Shown here piece after piece: positions 7,672 through 15,824 of a stretch of 44,387 bases of DNA. The DNA is from Thermoanaerobaculia bacterium (lineage in GTDB: Bacteria; Acidobacteriota; Thermoanaerobaculia; Multivoradales; JAIOJS01). A model generated the notes under the pieces. That model was not told the DNA's origin and ran no database searches. It worked only from the letters and a program-made list of their open reading frames with translations. The stretch lies in the NCBI GenBank assembly GCA_030429235.1, contig JAUIDB010000032.1, positions 1-44,387 on the forward strand, written 5' to 3'. How positions within the stretch are numbered: the stretch's first letter is position 1; every line of letters begins with the position of its first letter. The translations under genes were made by a program, and so were the position numbers.

Positions 7672-8616
7672 ATGAGCGAGAGAGTACCATTCATCGACTC
7701 TCATACGGGGGGCGAACCGACTCGGTTGATCCTCGACGGCGGCCCGGACCTCGGCTCGGGCCGCCTGGACGAGCGGGCCAGGCTATTTCGATCCCGCCAC
7801 GACTCTTTTCGATCCGCCGTGGTCGAGGAACCGCGGGGATCGGACGTGTTCGTCGGCGCTCTGCTCTGCGAGCCTCAGGACGAGCGTCACAGCGCGGGCA
7901 TCATCTTCTTCAACAACGTTGGCCTCCTCGGCATGTGTGGTCACGGTCTGATCGGGGTGATGGTGTCCCTCCACGACTCGGGCCGGATCGAGCTGGGCAC
8001 CCATCGCATCGAAACCCCGGTCGGCACCGTCGAGGCCACCCTGATCGATCCGCATCGAGTGCGCATCGACAACGTCCCGAGCTACCGCTACCGCCGGCAC
8101 GTCGAGGTCGAGGTCGATGGCCTGGGCGCGATCCAGGGCGACATCGCCTGGGGAGGCAACTGGTTCTTCCTGACTCCGGCCCCACCCAGCGTTCCCCTGG
8201 CACTCGGCAAAGTTCGGAACCTGGTCGATCTGACGGAACGGATCCGAACCAGCCTGAAGCGGTCCGACATCCGCGGCGCCGACGGAGCCGAGATCGACCA
8301 CATCGAGCTCTACGCCCCCACCGCGGGCACTGCTGACGTGCGCACCTTCGTCCTCTGTCCGGGCGGCGCCTGGGACCGGTCCCCCTGCGGCACCGGCACC
8401 TCGGCCAAGATGGCCTGCCTGGCCGCCGAGGGCGTCTTGGCTCCTGGTACGCCCTGGATTCAGGAGAGCATCGTCGGGAGTTCCTTCGAGGGAACCTACC
8501 GACCGGGAGCCGACGGTACGATCCTGCCGACCATCGTCGGTAGCGCCCACGTCATGAGTGAGGGATCGCTGCGCTTCGATCCCGACGATCCGTTCCGCTG
8601 GGGTCTGGCGCCGTGA
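7672..8616 (+). CDS. lhpA: 4-hydroxyproline 2-epimerase
   Basis: First step of the pathway: converts trans-4-hydroxy-L-proline to cis-4-hydroxy-D-proline in the cytoplasm. The 314-aa product belongs to the proline racemase family. It opens with FIDSHTGGEPTR and carries both catalytic cysteines, C89 in GMCGHGLIG and C239 in DRSPCGTGTSA. The second cysteine separates it from trans-3-hydroxyproline dehydratases, which have threonine there. Assignment as hydroxyproline rather than proline epimerase rests mainly on the operon. It is the promoter-proximal gene and its stop overlaps the next start by four bases (GTGA). Confidence 0.93.
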   Translation: MSERVPFIDSHTGGEPTRLILDGGPDLGSGRLDERARLFRSRHDSFRSAVVEEPRGSDVFVGALLCEPQDERHSAGIIFFNNVGLLGMCGHGLIGVMVSLHDSGRIELGTHRIETPVGTVEATLIDPHRVRIDNVPSYRYRRHVEVEVDGLGAIQGDIAWGGNWFFLTPAPPSVPLALGKVRNLVDLTERIRTSLKRSDIRGADGAEIDHIELYAPTAGTADVRTFVLCPGGAWDRSPCGTGTSAKMACLAAEGVLAPGTPWIQESIVGSSFEGTYRPGADGTILPTIVGSAHVMSEGSLRFDPDDPFRWGLAP

Positions 8617-9719
8617 GTCGAATCCTGGTCGTCGGAGGCGGGATCGTCGGCACGGCCATCGCCGCCGACCAGGCGGAGAGAGGTCACGACGTCGTCCTGA
8701 TCTGCGACTCGCCGATCGGAGGCGGAGCCACGGCGGCGGGTATGGGGCACTTGATCGCGCTGGATGGCGAGGCGGCCAAGGTCGAGCTGACCAACTACTC
8801 CCTCGACCTCTGGCGGACGGTCGAACTGCCCGACGACTGCGATCTGGTGGTCTGTGGTGCCCTCTGGGTGGCGGCCGACGACCGGGAGATGCAGACCGCC
8901 GCTGCGATGCGTGATCGCTACCTGAGCCGCGGCATCGGCGCGGAACTGATTCCCGCGGCCCAGCTGGCCGAGCTCGAGCCCGAACTGCGTCCGGGACTGG
9001 CGGGTGGGCTCCGCGTGCCGACCGATGCGGTCCTCTACCCGCCCAACGCGGCGCGATACTACTGGCATCGAGCCGTCAAGTCGCGAGCCCGTCATCTGAC
9101 AGCTCGTGTCCTCACCGTGGAGTCTCATCGAGTCCAGCTCCGCGACGACAGCTCAGAGCGCTGGCTCGAGGCCGACTGGGTCGTGGTGGCCGCCGGTGAC
9201 CGCACGTCGGCGCTCCTACCCGAACTCAGCATCAGGCCCAAGAAGGGTCACGTCGTCATCACCACCCGCGACGCTCCCTTCGTCCGTCACCAGGTGGTGG
9301 AACTCGGCTACGTCGGAACCACCAAGAGCCGAGCCCCGGTCTCGGTCGCCTGCAACGTGCAGCCCCGGCGCCGAGGACAGGTCCTCATCGGATCGTCTCG
9401 CCAGGAAGACACGCACGACCCGAGGGTCGAGCCGGCGGTCCTCGACCGCATGTTGCGACGCGCTGCGAGCTACTTCCCCGGCCTGACACGCCTGACCGCA
9501 CTGCGCGCTTGGACCGGATTCCGCGCCGTGAGCGAAGATGGAGCCCCCATCATCGGAAGCCTGCGGCCAGGGCTCGCGGTGGCCACTGGCCACGAAGGTC
9601 TGGGGATCACCCAGGCCCCTGGCACTGCTCGATTGCTCGGTCAACTCCTGGCCGAGGAACCGCCGGACCTCTCGGCTGCTCCTTTCGACCCACATCGATT
9701 CGGTTCGGAGGCCGCGTGA
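8613..9719 (+). CDS. lhpB: D-hydroxyproline dehydrogenase, FAD subunit (DadA/GlyOx fold)
   Basis: Oxidises cis-4-hydroxy-D-proline to delta1-pyrroline-4-hydroxy-2-carboxylate as part of a three-subunit enzyme. The 368-aa product starts with the FAD Rossmann motif RILVVGGGIVGTAIAADQAERG (about 3-24). It ends with the typical D-amino-acid-oxidase-fold C-terminal FAD segment (GFRAVSEDGAPIIGSL and ATGHEGLGITQAPGTARLLGQLL). It starts at a GTG overlapping the epimerase stop. The order FAD subunit, [2Fe-2S] subunit, NAD-type FAD subunit matches Pseudomonas lhpB-F-E (established). A HcnC-like hydrogen cyanide synthase role is an alternative by homology, but the epimerase and deaminase neighbours argue against it. 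Confidence 0.88.
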   Translation: MSRILVVGGGIVGTAIAADQAERGHDVVLICDSPIGGGATAAGMGHLIALDGEAAKVELTNYSLDLWRTVELPDDCDLVVCGALWVAADDREMQTAAAMRDRYLSRGIGAELIPAAQLAELEPELRPGLAGGLRVPTDAVLYPPNAARYYWHRAVKSRARHLTARVLTVESHRVQLRDDSSERWLEADWVVVAAGDRTSALLPELSIRPKKGHVVITTRDAPFVRHQVVELGYVGTTKSRAPVSVACNVQPRRRGQVLIGSSRQEDTHDPRVEPAVLDRMLRRAASYFPGLTRLTALRAWTGFRAVSEDGAPIIGSLRPGLAVATGHEGLGITQAPGTARLLGQLLAEEPPDLSAAPFDPHRFGSEAA

Positions 9720-9994
9720 CCACGGATAGTGAACGGGTCGAGGTCCTCATCGACGGCACGGTCCTGCACGTGGCGGCCAACACCAGCGTCGCCGCCGCGG
9801 TTCTCAACCACGGCGGATCGGCCTCGCTGCCTAGTCGTCGCAGCGGCTGGACCCCGCTGTGCGGCATGGGCGTCTGCTGGGGATGCCGGCTCACCATCGA
9901 CGGTCAGGCCAACCGGCGATCCTGCCTGATCCCGGTGGCGGCGGGGATGCGGATCGACACCCAACCGAACGGTTCAGAACCGGAGGCACCATGA
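9716..9994 (+). CDS. lhpF: D-hydroxyproline dehydrogenase, [2Fe-2S] subunit
   Basis: A 92-aa ferredoxin-like electron-transfer subunit linking the two flavin subunits. The fold begins with a ubiquitin-like beta strand pair (VEVLIDGTVLHVAANTSVAAAVL). Four ligands lie in CGMGVCWGC plus a distal cysteine: C49, C54, C57 and C70, the C-x4-C-x2-C-x12-C plant-type pattern. It starts at a GTG that overlaps the previous stop by four bases, and its own stop overlaps the next ATG by four (ATGA), so the subunits are probably translated in step. A longer in-frame reading exists upstream, but it runs through the previous gene and is rejected. Confidence 0.88.
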   Translation: MTTDSERVEVLIDGTVLHVAANTSVAAAVLNHGGSASLPSRRSGWTPLCGMGVCWGCRLTIDGQANRRSCLIPVAAGMRIDTQPNGSEPEAP

Positions 9995-11262
9995 GTTCCA
10001 CCGCCTCCGAGGCCTCGACCTACGACCTCGCCGTCATCGGCGGAGGACCGGGAGGCCTGGCCGCGGCGGCGACGGCGGCCGAGCTCGGAGCTCGGGTGGT
10101 GTTGGTCGACGAAAGCCCCGCCCTCGGGGGCCAGATCTGGCGGCAGAACCGGAGCCGCGTGGTGCCCGCAGCCCAACCCTGGCTCGCTCGGCTCGAGGCT
10201 GCTGGCGTCGAGCTGCGGTTGGGTACGACGGTCTGGCAGGCGACTCCCCCGGGGAACCTGCACACCAGCCAAGGACCGATCCGGGCCCGCCAGACTGTCC
10301 TCGCCTGCGGGGCGCGGGAGCTCCTCCTGCCCTTCCCCGGATGGACCCTCCCCGGGGTCCACGGCGTGGGCGGGCTGCAGGCACTGGTCCATTCGGGTCT
10401 CGAGGTCCGAGGTCGTCGCGTGGTACTGGCCGGTAGCGGCCCTCTGTTGCTTCAGGTCGCCGCCAGCCTCACCTCCCATGGCGCCCAGGTCCTGCGCGTG
10501 GCCGAGCAGGCTCCGCTGTCGAGACTCGCTCGATTCTCTCTAGGGCTCGGGCCCGGCAAGACCTGGCAGGCTGTGACCCTCGCCAACCCCCGCTTCCGAG
10601 CCTCCAGCTGGCCTCTCGAGGCCCTGGGAACGGAGCGCCTCGAGGCCGTCCGCCTCCAGCGGGTGGGTGGCTCCGAGATCCTGCCTTGCGACCTGCTCGC
10701 GGTCGGTTTCGGCCTGACCCCCAACCTCGAACTGCCGAGGGCGCTGGGCTGCCGCATCGAAGAGGGAGCCGTCGCCGTCGATGAGCACCAACGCAGCTCC
10801 GTCCGCGGTGTCTTCGCCGTCGGCGAAGTGTGCGGGATCAAGGGAGCCCCGGGTGCACTGGTCGACGGGCTCTGTGCGGGTGCTTCGGCCGGCGGCACCA
10901 CGATCGCGCGGCCGCTTCTCCGCAAGCGAGACCGCCAACGTCGTTTCGGACGGCTTCTGACCAGGACCTTCTCCCTGCGCGAGGAGATCCGGCAGCTGGC
11001 GCGATCAGAAACCACGCTCTGCCGTTGCGAACAGGTCGACTACGCCAGCGTCGCGGCCCACCCCGACTGGACCTCGGCGAAACTAGCCAGCCGCTGCGGC
11101 ATGGGCCTCTGCCAGGGGCGGATCTGCGGCGCAGCCACCCAGGCCCTGTTCGGATGGGGACCCCACGGCGTCCGACCTCCACTGACCCCGGTTCCCGTTG
11201 GGGCCCTGTTCTCTCACGACATCCCGCCACCCCCACCAGCCTCTCGAGAATCAAGGAGCTGA
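9991..11262 (+). CDS. lhpE: D-hydroxyproline dehydrogenase, FAD/BFD [2Fe-2S] subunit
   Basis: The electron-accepting flavoprotein subunit. The 423-aa product has an N-terminal FAD motif (DLAVIGGGPGGLAAAATAAELG, about 12-33), a central pyridine-nucleotide-disulfide-oxidoreductase fold with a second Rossmann strand (RRVVLAGSGPLLLQVAASL), and a C-terminal BFD-like cluster domain. The latter has ligands C344 and C346 (CRCE) and C374 and C379 (CQGRIC), with an extra cysteine at 369. HcnB and LhpE-type subunits share this architecture. The ATG at 9991 is preferred because it overlaps the previous stop as ATGA. Electrons probably pass to the respiratory chain (family knowledge; the acceptor is not shown here). 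Confidence 0.9.
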   Translation: MSSTASEASTYDLAVIGGGPGGLAAAATAAELGARVVLVDESPALGGQIWRQNRSRVVPAAQPWLARLEAAGVELRLGTTVWQATPPGNLHTSQGPIRARQTVLACGARELLLPFPGWTLPGVHGVGGLQALVHSGLEVRGRRVVLAGSGPLLLQVAASLTSHGAQVLRVAEQAPLSRLARFSLGLGPGKTWQAVTLANPRFRASSWPLEALGTERLEAVRLQRVGGSEILPCDLLAVGFGLTPNLELPRALGCRIEEGAVAVDEHQRSSVRGVFAVGEVCGIKGAPGALVDGLCAGASAGGTTIARPLLRKRDRQRRFGRLLTRTFSLREEIRQLARSETTLCRCEQVDYASVAAHPDWTSAKLASRCGMGLCQGRICGAATQALFGWGPHGVRPPLTPVPVGALFSHDIPPPPPASRESRS

Positions 11263-11265
11263 ACC

Positions 11266-12192
11266 ATGCGGTTCGAAGGAATCTACGCCCCGGTGGTCAC
11301 CCCGTTCATGGACGACTACTCGATCGATCACCAAGGCTACGCCCGCTGCATCGATCACCTGATCGAGCGCGGGGTCCACGGCATCGTGGTGGGCGGCACG
11401 ACCGGAGAGAACTACGCCCTCAGCCAGCAGGAACGGATCGACCAGTTCCACGAAGCCCACCGGCTGATCGACGGTCGGGTTCCCTGGGTCGCCGGCGTCA
11501 ACGACATCCGGACCGAGGAGGTCAGCGCCTTCGGGGTTGCCGCCCGCGAAGCGGGCGCCGACGCCTTGCTCCTGGCTGTGCCGCCCTACTCCCTTCCCAC
11601 CGCCAAGGAACTGGCTCTCCACGCCCTCAAGGTGGACCGCGAGGTCGATCTACCCATCATGCTCTACAACTACCCGGGCCGGTCCGGCACCGAGTTCGGT
11701 GAGGAGTTCCTCCAGCGAGTCGGCGGCAGCCGGAACTTCTGCGCCATCAAGGAGAGCAGCGGCCAGCTCGAACGAATCCATCTGCTGGCTCGGGAGTTTC
11801 CCCACCTGCAGCTGAGCTGCGGAGCCGATGACCAGGCTCTCGAGTTTTTCGTGTGGGGGGCGCGCAGTTGGGTGTGCGCGGCGGCGAATTTCATCCCCGA
11901 GGAGTCCATCGCCTTGTACGAAGCCTGCGTCCAACGCCAGGACTTCGCCACCGGCCGCAGGATCATGAAGGCCCTACTGCCCCTGATGACCGTCCTCGAA
12001 CGAGGCGGCAAGTTCGTCCAGTGCGTGAAGTACTCGCTCGAGCTGCAGGGACTCCCCGGAGGCACCGTACGGCTGCCCCTGCGCCCGATGAAGAAGGAAC
12101 TCAAACGAAGCCTACGCGAGGCTCTCGAGACGGCCCGGTCCTCGGTGCGACGGATCGTAGAATCGCAACCCAAGGAGACCTTCGATGTCTGA
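11266..12192 (+). CDS. lhpC: delta1-pyrroline-4-hydroxy-2-carboxylate deaminase (DHDPS/NAL superfamily)
   Basis: Deaminates and dehydrates the cyclic imine to alpha-ketoglutarate semialdehyde. The 308-aa TIM-barrel protein has the superfamily motifs GGTTGENYALS (about 43-53), the tyrosine in LYNYPGRSG (Y134) and the Schiff-base lysine K162 in IKESSG. On sequence alone it could be another dihydrodipicolinate-synthase-like lyase. The gene lies three bases after the dehydrogenase subunit and overlaps the next dehydrogenase gene by eight bases, which fixes the assignment. Confidence 0.88.
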   Translation: MRFEGIYAPVVTPFMDDYSIDHQGYARCIDHLIERGVHGIVVGGTTGENYALSQQERIDQFHEAHRLIDGRVPWVAGVNDIRTEEVSAFGVAAREAGADALLLAVPPYSLPTAKELALHALKVDREVDLPIMLYNYPGRSGTEFGEEFLQRVGGSRNFCAIKESSGQLERIHLLAREFPHLQLSCGADDQALEFFVWGARSWVCAAANFIPEESIALYEACVQRQDFATGRRIMKALLPLMTVLERGGKFVQCVKYSLELQGLPGGTVRLPLRPMKKELKRSLREALETARSSVRRIVESQPKETFDV

Positions 12193-13705
12193 TCTACTGT
12201 CCCGCGACGACTACCTCGCCATCGCCCAGGAAGTGCCGCGGCCGAGCAACGCCCACATCAACGGCAAGTTCACCGCCCCCCGCTCCGGGGTCGAGTTCCC
12301 CACCTTCAATCCGGCCACCGGCGAAGAGCTGACCCGGATCGCTGCCTGCGGACCCGAGGATGTCGACTACGCCGTCAGGAAAGCACGCCAGGCCTTCGAC
12401 GCCGGCGTCTGGTCTCGCCTGCCTCCCGCCGACCGCAAGGCCGTTCTGATCCAGTTCGCCAAGCTGATCAAGCGGCACCGACACCAGCTCGCCGTCCTCG
12501 AGTCGTTGGACAGCGGGAAGCCGATTCGAGACTGCGCCACCCTCGACCTTCCCGAGACCGTTCACTGCCTCGTCTGGTACGCGGAGGCAATCGACAAACT
12601 CTACGGTCAGACGACTCCCTCGGGTCACGATGCCCTGGGACTGGTGATCAAGGAGCCGGTCGGCGTGGTGGCTGCGGTGCTGCCCTGGAACTTCCCGATG
12701 CTGATGATGGCCTGGAAGGTCGGCCCCGCACTCGCCGCCGGCAACAGCGTCCTCGTCAAGCCGGCCGAAGAGACCAGCATGACTGCCCTCTACCTGGCCG
12801 AGCTGGCCACCGAAGCCGGCCTTCCCCCCGGCGTCCTGAACGTCCTCCCCGGGCCGGGCGAGATCACGGGAGAAGCGATCGGTCGCCACCCCGGCATCGA
12901 TGCCGTGTCGTTCACCGGTTCCACCGAGGTTGGCCGTAGGTTCCTCGAGTACGCCGCCCAGAGCAACCTCAAGCGGGTGACCCTCGAATGCGGCGGCAAG
13001 AACCCGGCGGTCGTCCTCTCCGATGCCGAGCATCTCGACTCCGTCGCCGAGCACGTGGTCCACGCCGTCTTCTGGAACATGGGGGAGAACTGCACCTCCA
13101 ACTCGCGTCTCATCGTCCACGCGTCGCTGAAGGAGGAACTCCTCTCCCGCATCCTCGACAAGGTACGCGACTGGCCGACGGGCGATCCCCTGGAACCGAG
13201 CCACCGGCTGGGAGCCATGGTGTCAGCCGCCCACTTCGAGAAGGTGATGAGCTTCATCGAAGGTGGCCGCGAACGGGCTCGGCTCGTGCTGGGTGGCGAA
13301 CGGATCGGCGACACCGGTTACTTCATCGCGCCCACGATCTTCGACAATGTCGCGGCCGACGATCCGCTGGCCACCGAAGAGATCTTCGGGCCGGTGCTCA
13401 CCGTGCTCGAGGTCGGAAGCGACGACGAGGCGATCCACCTCGCCAACGACACCTGCTACGGACTGCAAGCCTCCCTGTTCACTGGAAGCCTACGCAAGGC
13501 CCACCGCGCCGCGCAGGAGCTCAGAGCGGGTACCGTGACCGTCAACTGCTACGGCGAAGGCGATATCACCACCCCCTTCGGCGGCTACAAGCTGTCCGGA
13601 TTCGGCGGCCGCGACAACTCGCTCCAGGCCTTCGACCAGTACACCGAGACCAAGACGATCTGGATCGACCTCAGCGACCACGAGATCGACGCTACCCTCG
13701 ATTGA
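12185..13705 (+). CDS. alpha-ketoglutarate semialdehyde dehydrogenase (ALDH superfamily)
   Basis: Last step: oxidises 2,5-dioxopentanoate to alpha-ketoglutarate with NAD(P)+, feeding the TCA cycle. The 506-aa product is full length, with WNFPMLMMAWK (substrate/cofactor asparagine), FTGSTEVG, the general base E268 in LECGGKN and the nucleophile C303 in GENCTSN. By sequence it is closest in style to PuuC/KauB-type omega-amino aldehyde dehydrogenases, so the substrate is set by its place at the end of the hydroxyproline operon. The start overlaps the deaminase gene by eight bases. No terminator was recognised after it. Confidence 0.88.
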   Translation: MSDLLSRDDYLAIAQEVPRPSNAHINGKFTAPRSGVEFPTFNPATGEELTRIAACGPEDVDYAVRKARQAFDAGVWSRLPPADRKAVLIQFAKLIKRHRHQLAVLESLDSGKPIRDCATLDLPETVHCLVWYAEAIDKLYGQTTPSGHDALGLVIKEPVGVVAAVLPWNFPMLMMAWKVGPALAAGNSVLVKPAEETSMTALYLAELATEAGLPPGVLNVLPGPGEITGEAIGRHPGIDAVSFTGSTEVGRRFLEYAAQSNLKRVTLECGGKNPAVVLSDAEHLDSVAEHVVHAVFWNMGENCTSNSRLIVHASLKEELLSRILDKVRDWPTGDPLEPSHRLGAMVSAAHFEKVMSFIEGGRERARLVLGGERIGDTGYFIAPTIFDNVAADDPLATEEIFGPVLTVLEVGSDDEAIHLANDTCYGLQASLFTGSLRKAHRAAQELRAGTVTVNCYGEGDITTPFGGYKLSGFGGRDNSLQAFDQYTETKTIWIDLSDHEIDATLD

Positions 13706-13729
13706 CCCGGGTGCGCTCACGCCGACTGC

Positions 13730-13735
13730 TACGAT
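13730..13735 (+). promoter_or_regulatory. extended -10 before the alpha/beta hydrolase gene
   Basis: TGC-TACGAT shows the same extended -10 form as other promoters in this window. It ends nine bases before the ATG at 13745, giving a leader of only about two or three bases. No Shine-Dalgarno is visible. Confidence 0.35.
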
Positions 13736-13744
13736 CCCCCGAAG

Positions 13745-14629
13745 ATGCGGGTCGAGGCGTGGCGGGACCAGGGCAGGTTCTTCGACTTTCGCGGCCACCG
13801 AGTCTTCTACCGAGACTGCGGGGCCGCAGAGGGCGAGGTGATCCTCTGCATTCACGGCTTCCCCACCGCATCCTGGGACTTCCACGCTATCCTGCCGCAC
13901 CTGCAGCGGGACTTCCGGGTCGTGACCGCCGACATGCTCGGTTTCGGCTTCTCCGACAAACCGCGCGACCTCGACTACACGATCGCACTGCAGGCCGACC
14001 TCCAGGTGGCCCTGCTCGACCGTCTTGCCATCGAGCGCTGCTTCGTCATCGCCCATGACTACGGTGACACCGTGGTTCAAGAGCTCCTGGCCCGCGACCT
14101 CGAAGGTCGCGAGGACGGAACCAGCCCCAACGGGCCTCAGTACCTAGCGGTCGTGTTGCTCAACGGGGGGTTGTTCCCGGAAACCCACCGGCCGCGCCCG
14201 ATCCAGCGCCTGCTCGCCAGCCCCTTGGGCGGCCTGGTGGCGAGACAGTTGGACGAACGCCGCTTCCGCCGGAGTTTCCGCCGCGTGTTCGGCCCCGACA
14301 CGCAGCCTACCGACGACGATCTCGCCCAGTATTGGAGTCTCATCTCTCACCAGCAGGGGCAGCGTCTGGCCCATCGGCTCATCCGGTACATGGGCGAGCG
14401 GCGCCGGTTCCGAGACCGTTGGGTGGGGGCTCTGCAACGAACCCAGGTACCCCTCCTCCTGGTCGACGGTGCCCTCGATCCGGTCTCGGGGGCCCATATG
14501 GCCGAGCGCTACCGTGAGGTCGTCGGCAAACCGGTCCGAGTGCTGTCTGGAGTGGGTCACTATCCGCAGATCGAGGACGCACCGAATACGGCTTCTGCCG
14601 CGCGCGAATTCTTCCAGTCCCTGGCCTGA
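13745..14629 (+). CDS. alpha/beta hydrolase, MEST-like with Asp nucleophile
   Basis: A 294-aa soluble alpha/beta hydrolase. The oxyanion strand is CIHGFPTASWDF (about 35-46). The nucleophile elbow reads AHDYGDTVVQEL, placing aspartate (D105) rather than serine at the nucleophile position. The acid is probably in LLVDGALDP and the base is the histidine in SGVGHYPQIED near 272. Asp nucleophiles are found in epoxide hydrolases and haloalkane dehalogenases, and the HDYGDTVxQEL form is shared with the animal MEST/PEG1 group (family knowledge). Substrate unknown. It lies 39 bases after the hydroxyproline operon, apparently with its own -10, so pathway membership is doubtful. Confidence 0.85.
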   Translation: MRVEAWRDQGRFFDFRGHRVFYRDCGAAEGEVILCIHGFPTASWDFHAILPHLQRDFRVVTADMLGFGFSDKPRDLDYTIALQADLQVALLDRLAIERCFVIAHDYGDTVVQELLARDLEGREDGTSPNGPQYLAVVLLNGGLFPETHRPRPIQRLLASPLGGLVARQLDERRFRRSFRRVFGPDTQPTDDDLAQYWSLISHQQGQRLAHRLIRYMGERRRFRDRWVGALQRTQVPLLLVDGALDPVSGAHMAERYREVVGKPVRVLSGVGHYPQIEDAPNTASAAREFFQSLA

Positions 14630-14694
14630 AGCAGAGCGTTGTCCCCATGCCTCGACCGCTGTGCTGCCGCTCCTTCCCCTTCGCTCGACGTCGG

Positions 14695-15747
14695 CTAGTC
14701 CGTAGCGCCTTCGACCTCCGGTGCCAGTTGCCCCTCGGGCCCCACTGCCCACCGGACCACCCCGGGGAAGACTCCTGCGACCAAGCGAAGCCTCCTGGGA
14801 TCCTCCTCCGACCCATCGGGCGCAGCCAGCCACGCCTCGCGAAAGTCCAGGATGAAGCGCAGGCCGCTCTGCTCGACCACCTCCGCCGCCAGCTGCTGGA
14901 AGTTGCCCTGGTACCAGCCGTAGTTTTCCAGTCCCACTGCGATATAGAGCTGATCGAAGTCACGCAACGTCGTATGGGGATGGGTGGCTGCCTCGACGAT
15001 CGCATCGTTCACCGCGTCCCAGACCCGTGCCTTCTGCGGGTATCGGTCAGCGAGAAACTCGAACGCCAGGAAGGTGGCGAGGAACTCGTTGAGCCAGGCC
15101 TGTCGATGCCGGGTGGTGAGCTGACTGGCGTAGGCGTGGCCGATTTCGTGCAAGACCAATAAATCGGCGAACTGCCTCGCCGCCTCCTCGAAGCCGAGGC
15201 CCAGGTCGGAGAACCGTAGGCGCATCGGCTCCGACAGGCGCTCCGCCATCCGCAGGTTCAGCGCCACGATGGGGCTGTCCGAGGTGGCGGGCAGGAAGGC
15301 GATCTTCGGTTCGCCGGGAGGATGCCACAGGAAGGGGACACCGTAGGGACGAGGCACCACCGCTGCCCAATCGTGGGGGTCGAGTACCGCCAGGCTGAGT
15401 TCGAGGGGCTGGTTCAACGTCGTGGGCTCAGCAGAGTACTGGGTAGCCTCCTCGACCAGGGTTCCGAACGATTTGGCTCGAGCCTCCGCTCCCTCGCTGT
15501 AGTAGACCGTCACCTCACCGTGCCAGCTGGGCGTGCCGAGCCGCTCCACTCTAGACCGGAGGGTGTCGTCGGAAGCGGCCGCACCCTCGACGAGCGCCAG
15601 CGGGAGAACGCACAGGAACCAGAGGAGCAACCTCCACCCTCGGTTCGGTCCTGCAGATGCCACCGCTTTCGCGCCTCCGACGCGGCTGGCTCCGGTCAAC
15701 CAGCAAGACTGTGGACTCTGGACAACTGCAAAGAGGCGATCACGCAT
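14695..15747 (-). CDS. exported or membrane-anchored gluzincin-like metalloprotease
   Basis: A 350-aa protein with one hydrophobic segment (about 38-56, RLLLWFLCVLPLALVEG) after an unusual 37-residue N-terminal extension. The zinc motif HEIGH is at 200-204, and NEFLA, with E221 as likely third ligand, follows 17 residues after the second histidine as in gluzincins. This suggests a peptidase acting in the periplasm or at the surface. The rest resembles no family I can name. The ATG at 15747 is supported by GGAGGTC directly upstream. It is convergent with the hydrolase gene and separated from the monooxygenase gene by 77 bases. Whether it cuts proteins is unproven. Confidence 0.72.
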   Translation of the reverse strand: MRDRLFAVVQSPQSCWLTGASRVGGAKAVASAGPNRGWRLLLWFLCVLPLALVEGAAASDDTLRSRVERLGTPSWHGEVTVYYSEGAEARAKSFGTLVEEATQYSAEPTTLNQPLELSLAVLDPHDWAAVVPRPYGVPFLWHPPGEPKIAFLPATSDSPIVALNLRMAERLSEPMRLRFSDLGLGFEEAARQFADLLVLHEIGHAYASQLTTRHRQAWLNEFLATFLAFEFLADRYPQKARVWDAVNDAIVEAATHPHTTLRDFDQLYIAVGLENYGWYQGNFQQLAAEVVEQSGLRFILDFREAWLAAPDGSEEDPRRLRLVAGVFPGVVRWAVGPEGQLAPEVEGATD

Positions 15748-15824
15748 CGAGACCTCCTATCCGTACTGCAATGGGGCGGGCCGCGGTTCGCCGGCTAAGG
15801 CGCTTCCGACGGATCCGCTGTACT

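Noticed and set aside
7672-8616. trans-3-hydroxyproline dehydratase instead of epimerase
   Set aside because: The second catalytic position is cysteine (DRSPCGTG), not threonine, and the operon fits the 4-hydroxyproline pathway.
8613-11262. hydrogen cyanide synthase (HcnABC)
   Set aside because: The subunits are homologous, but the flanking epimerase, deaminase and semialdehyde dehydrogenase make D-hydroxyproline dehydrogenase the better reading.
12194-13204. 336-aa antisense frame under the semialdehyde dehydrogenase
   Set aside because: The sense frame carries the complete ALDH catalytic set; the antisense frame has none.
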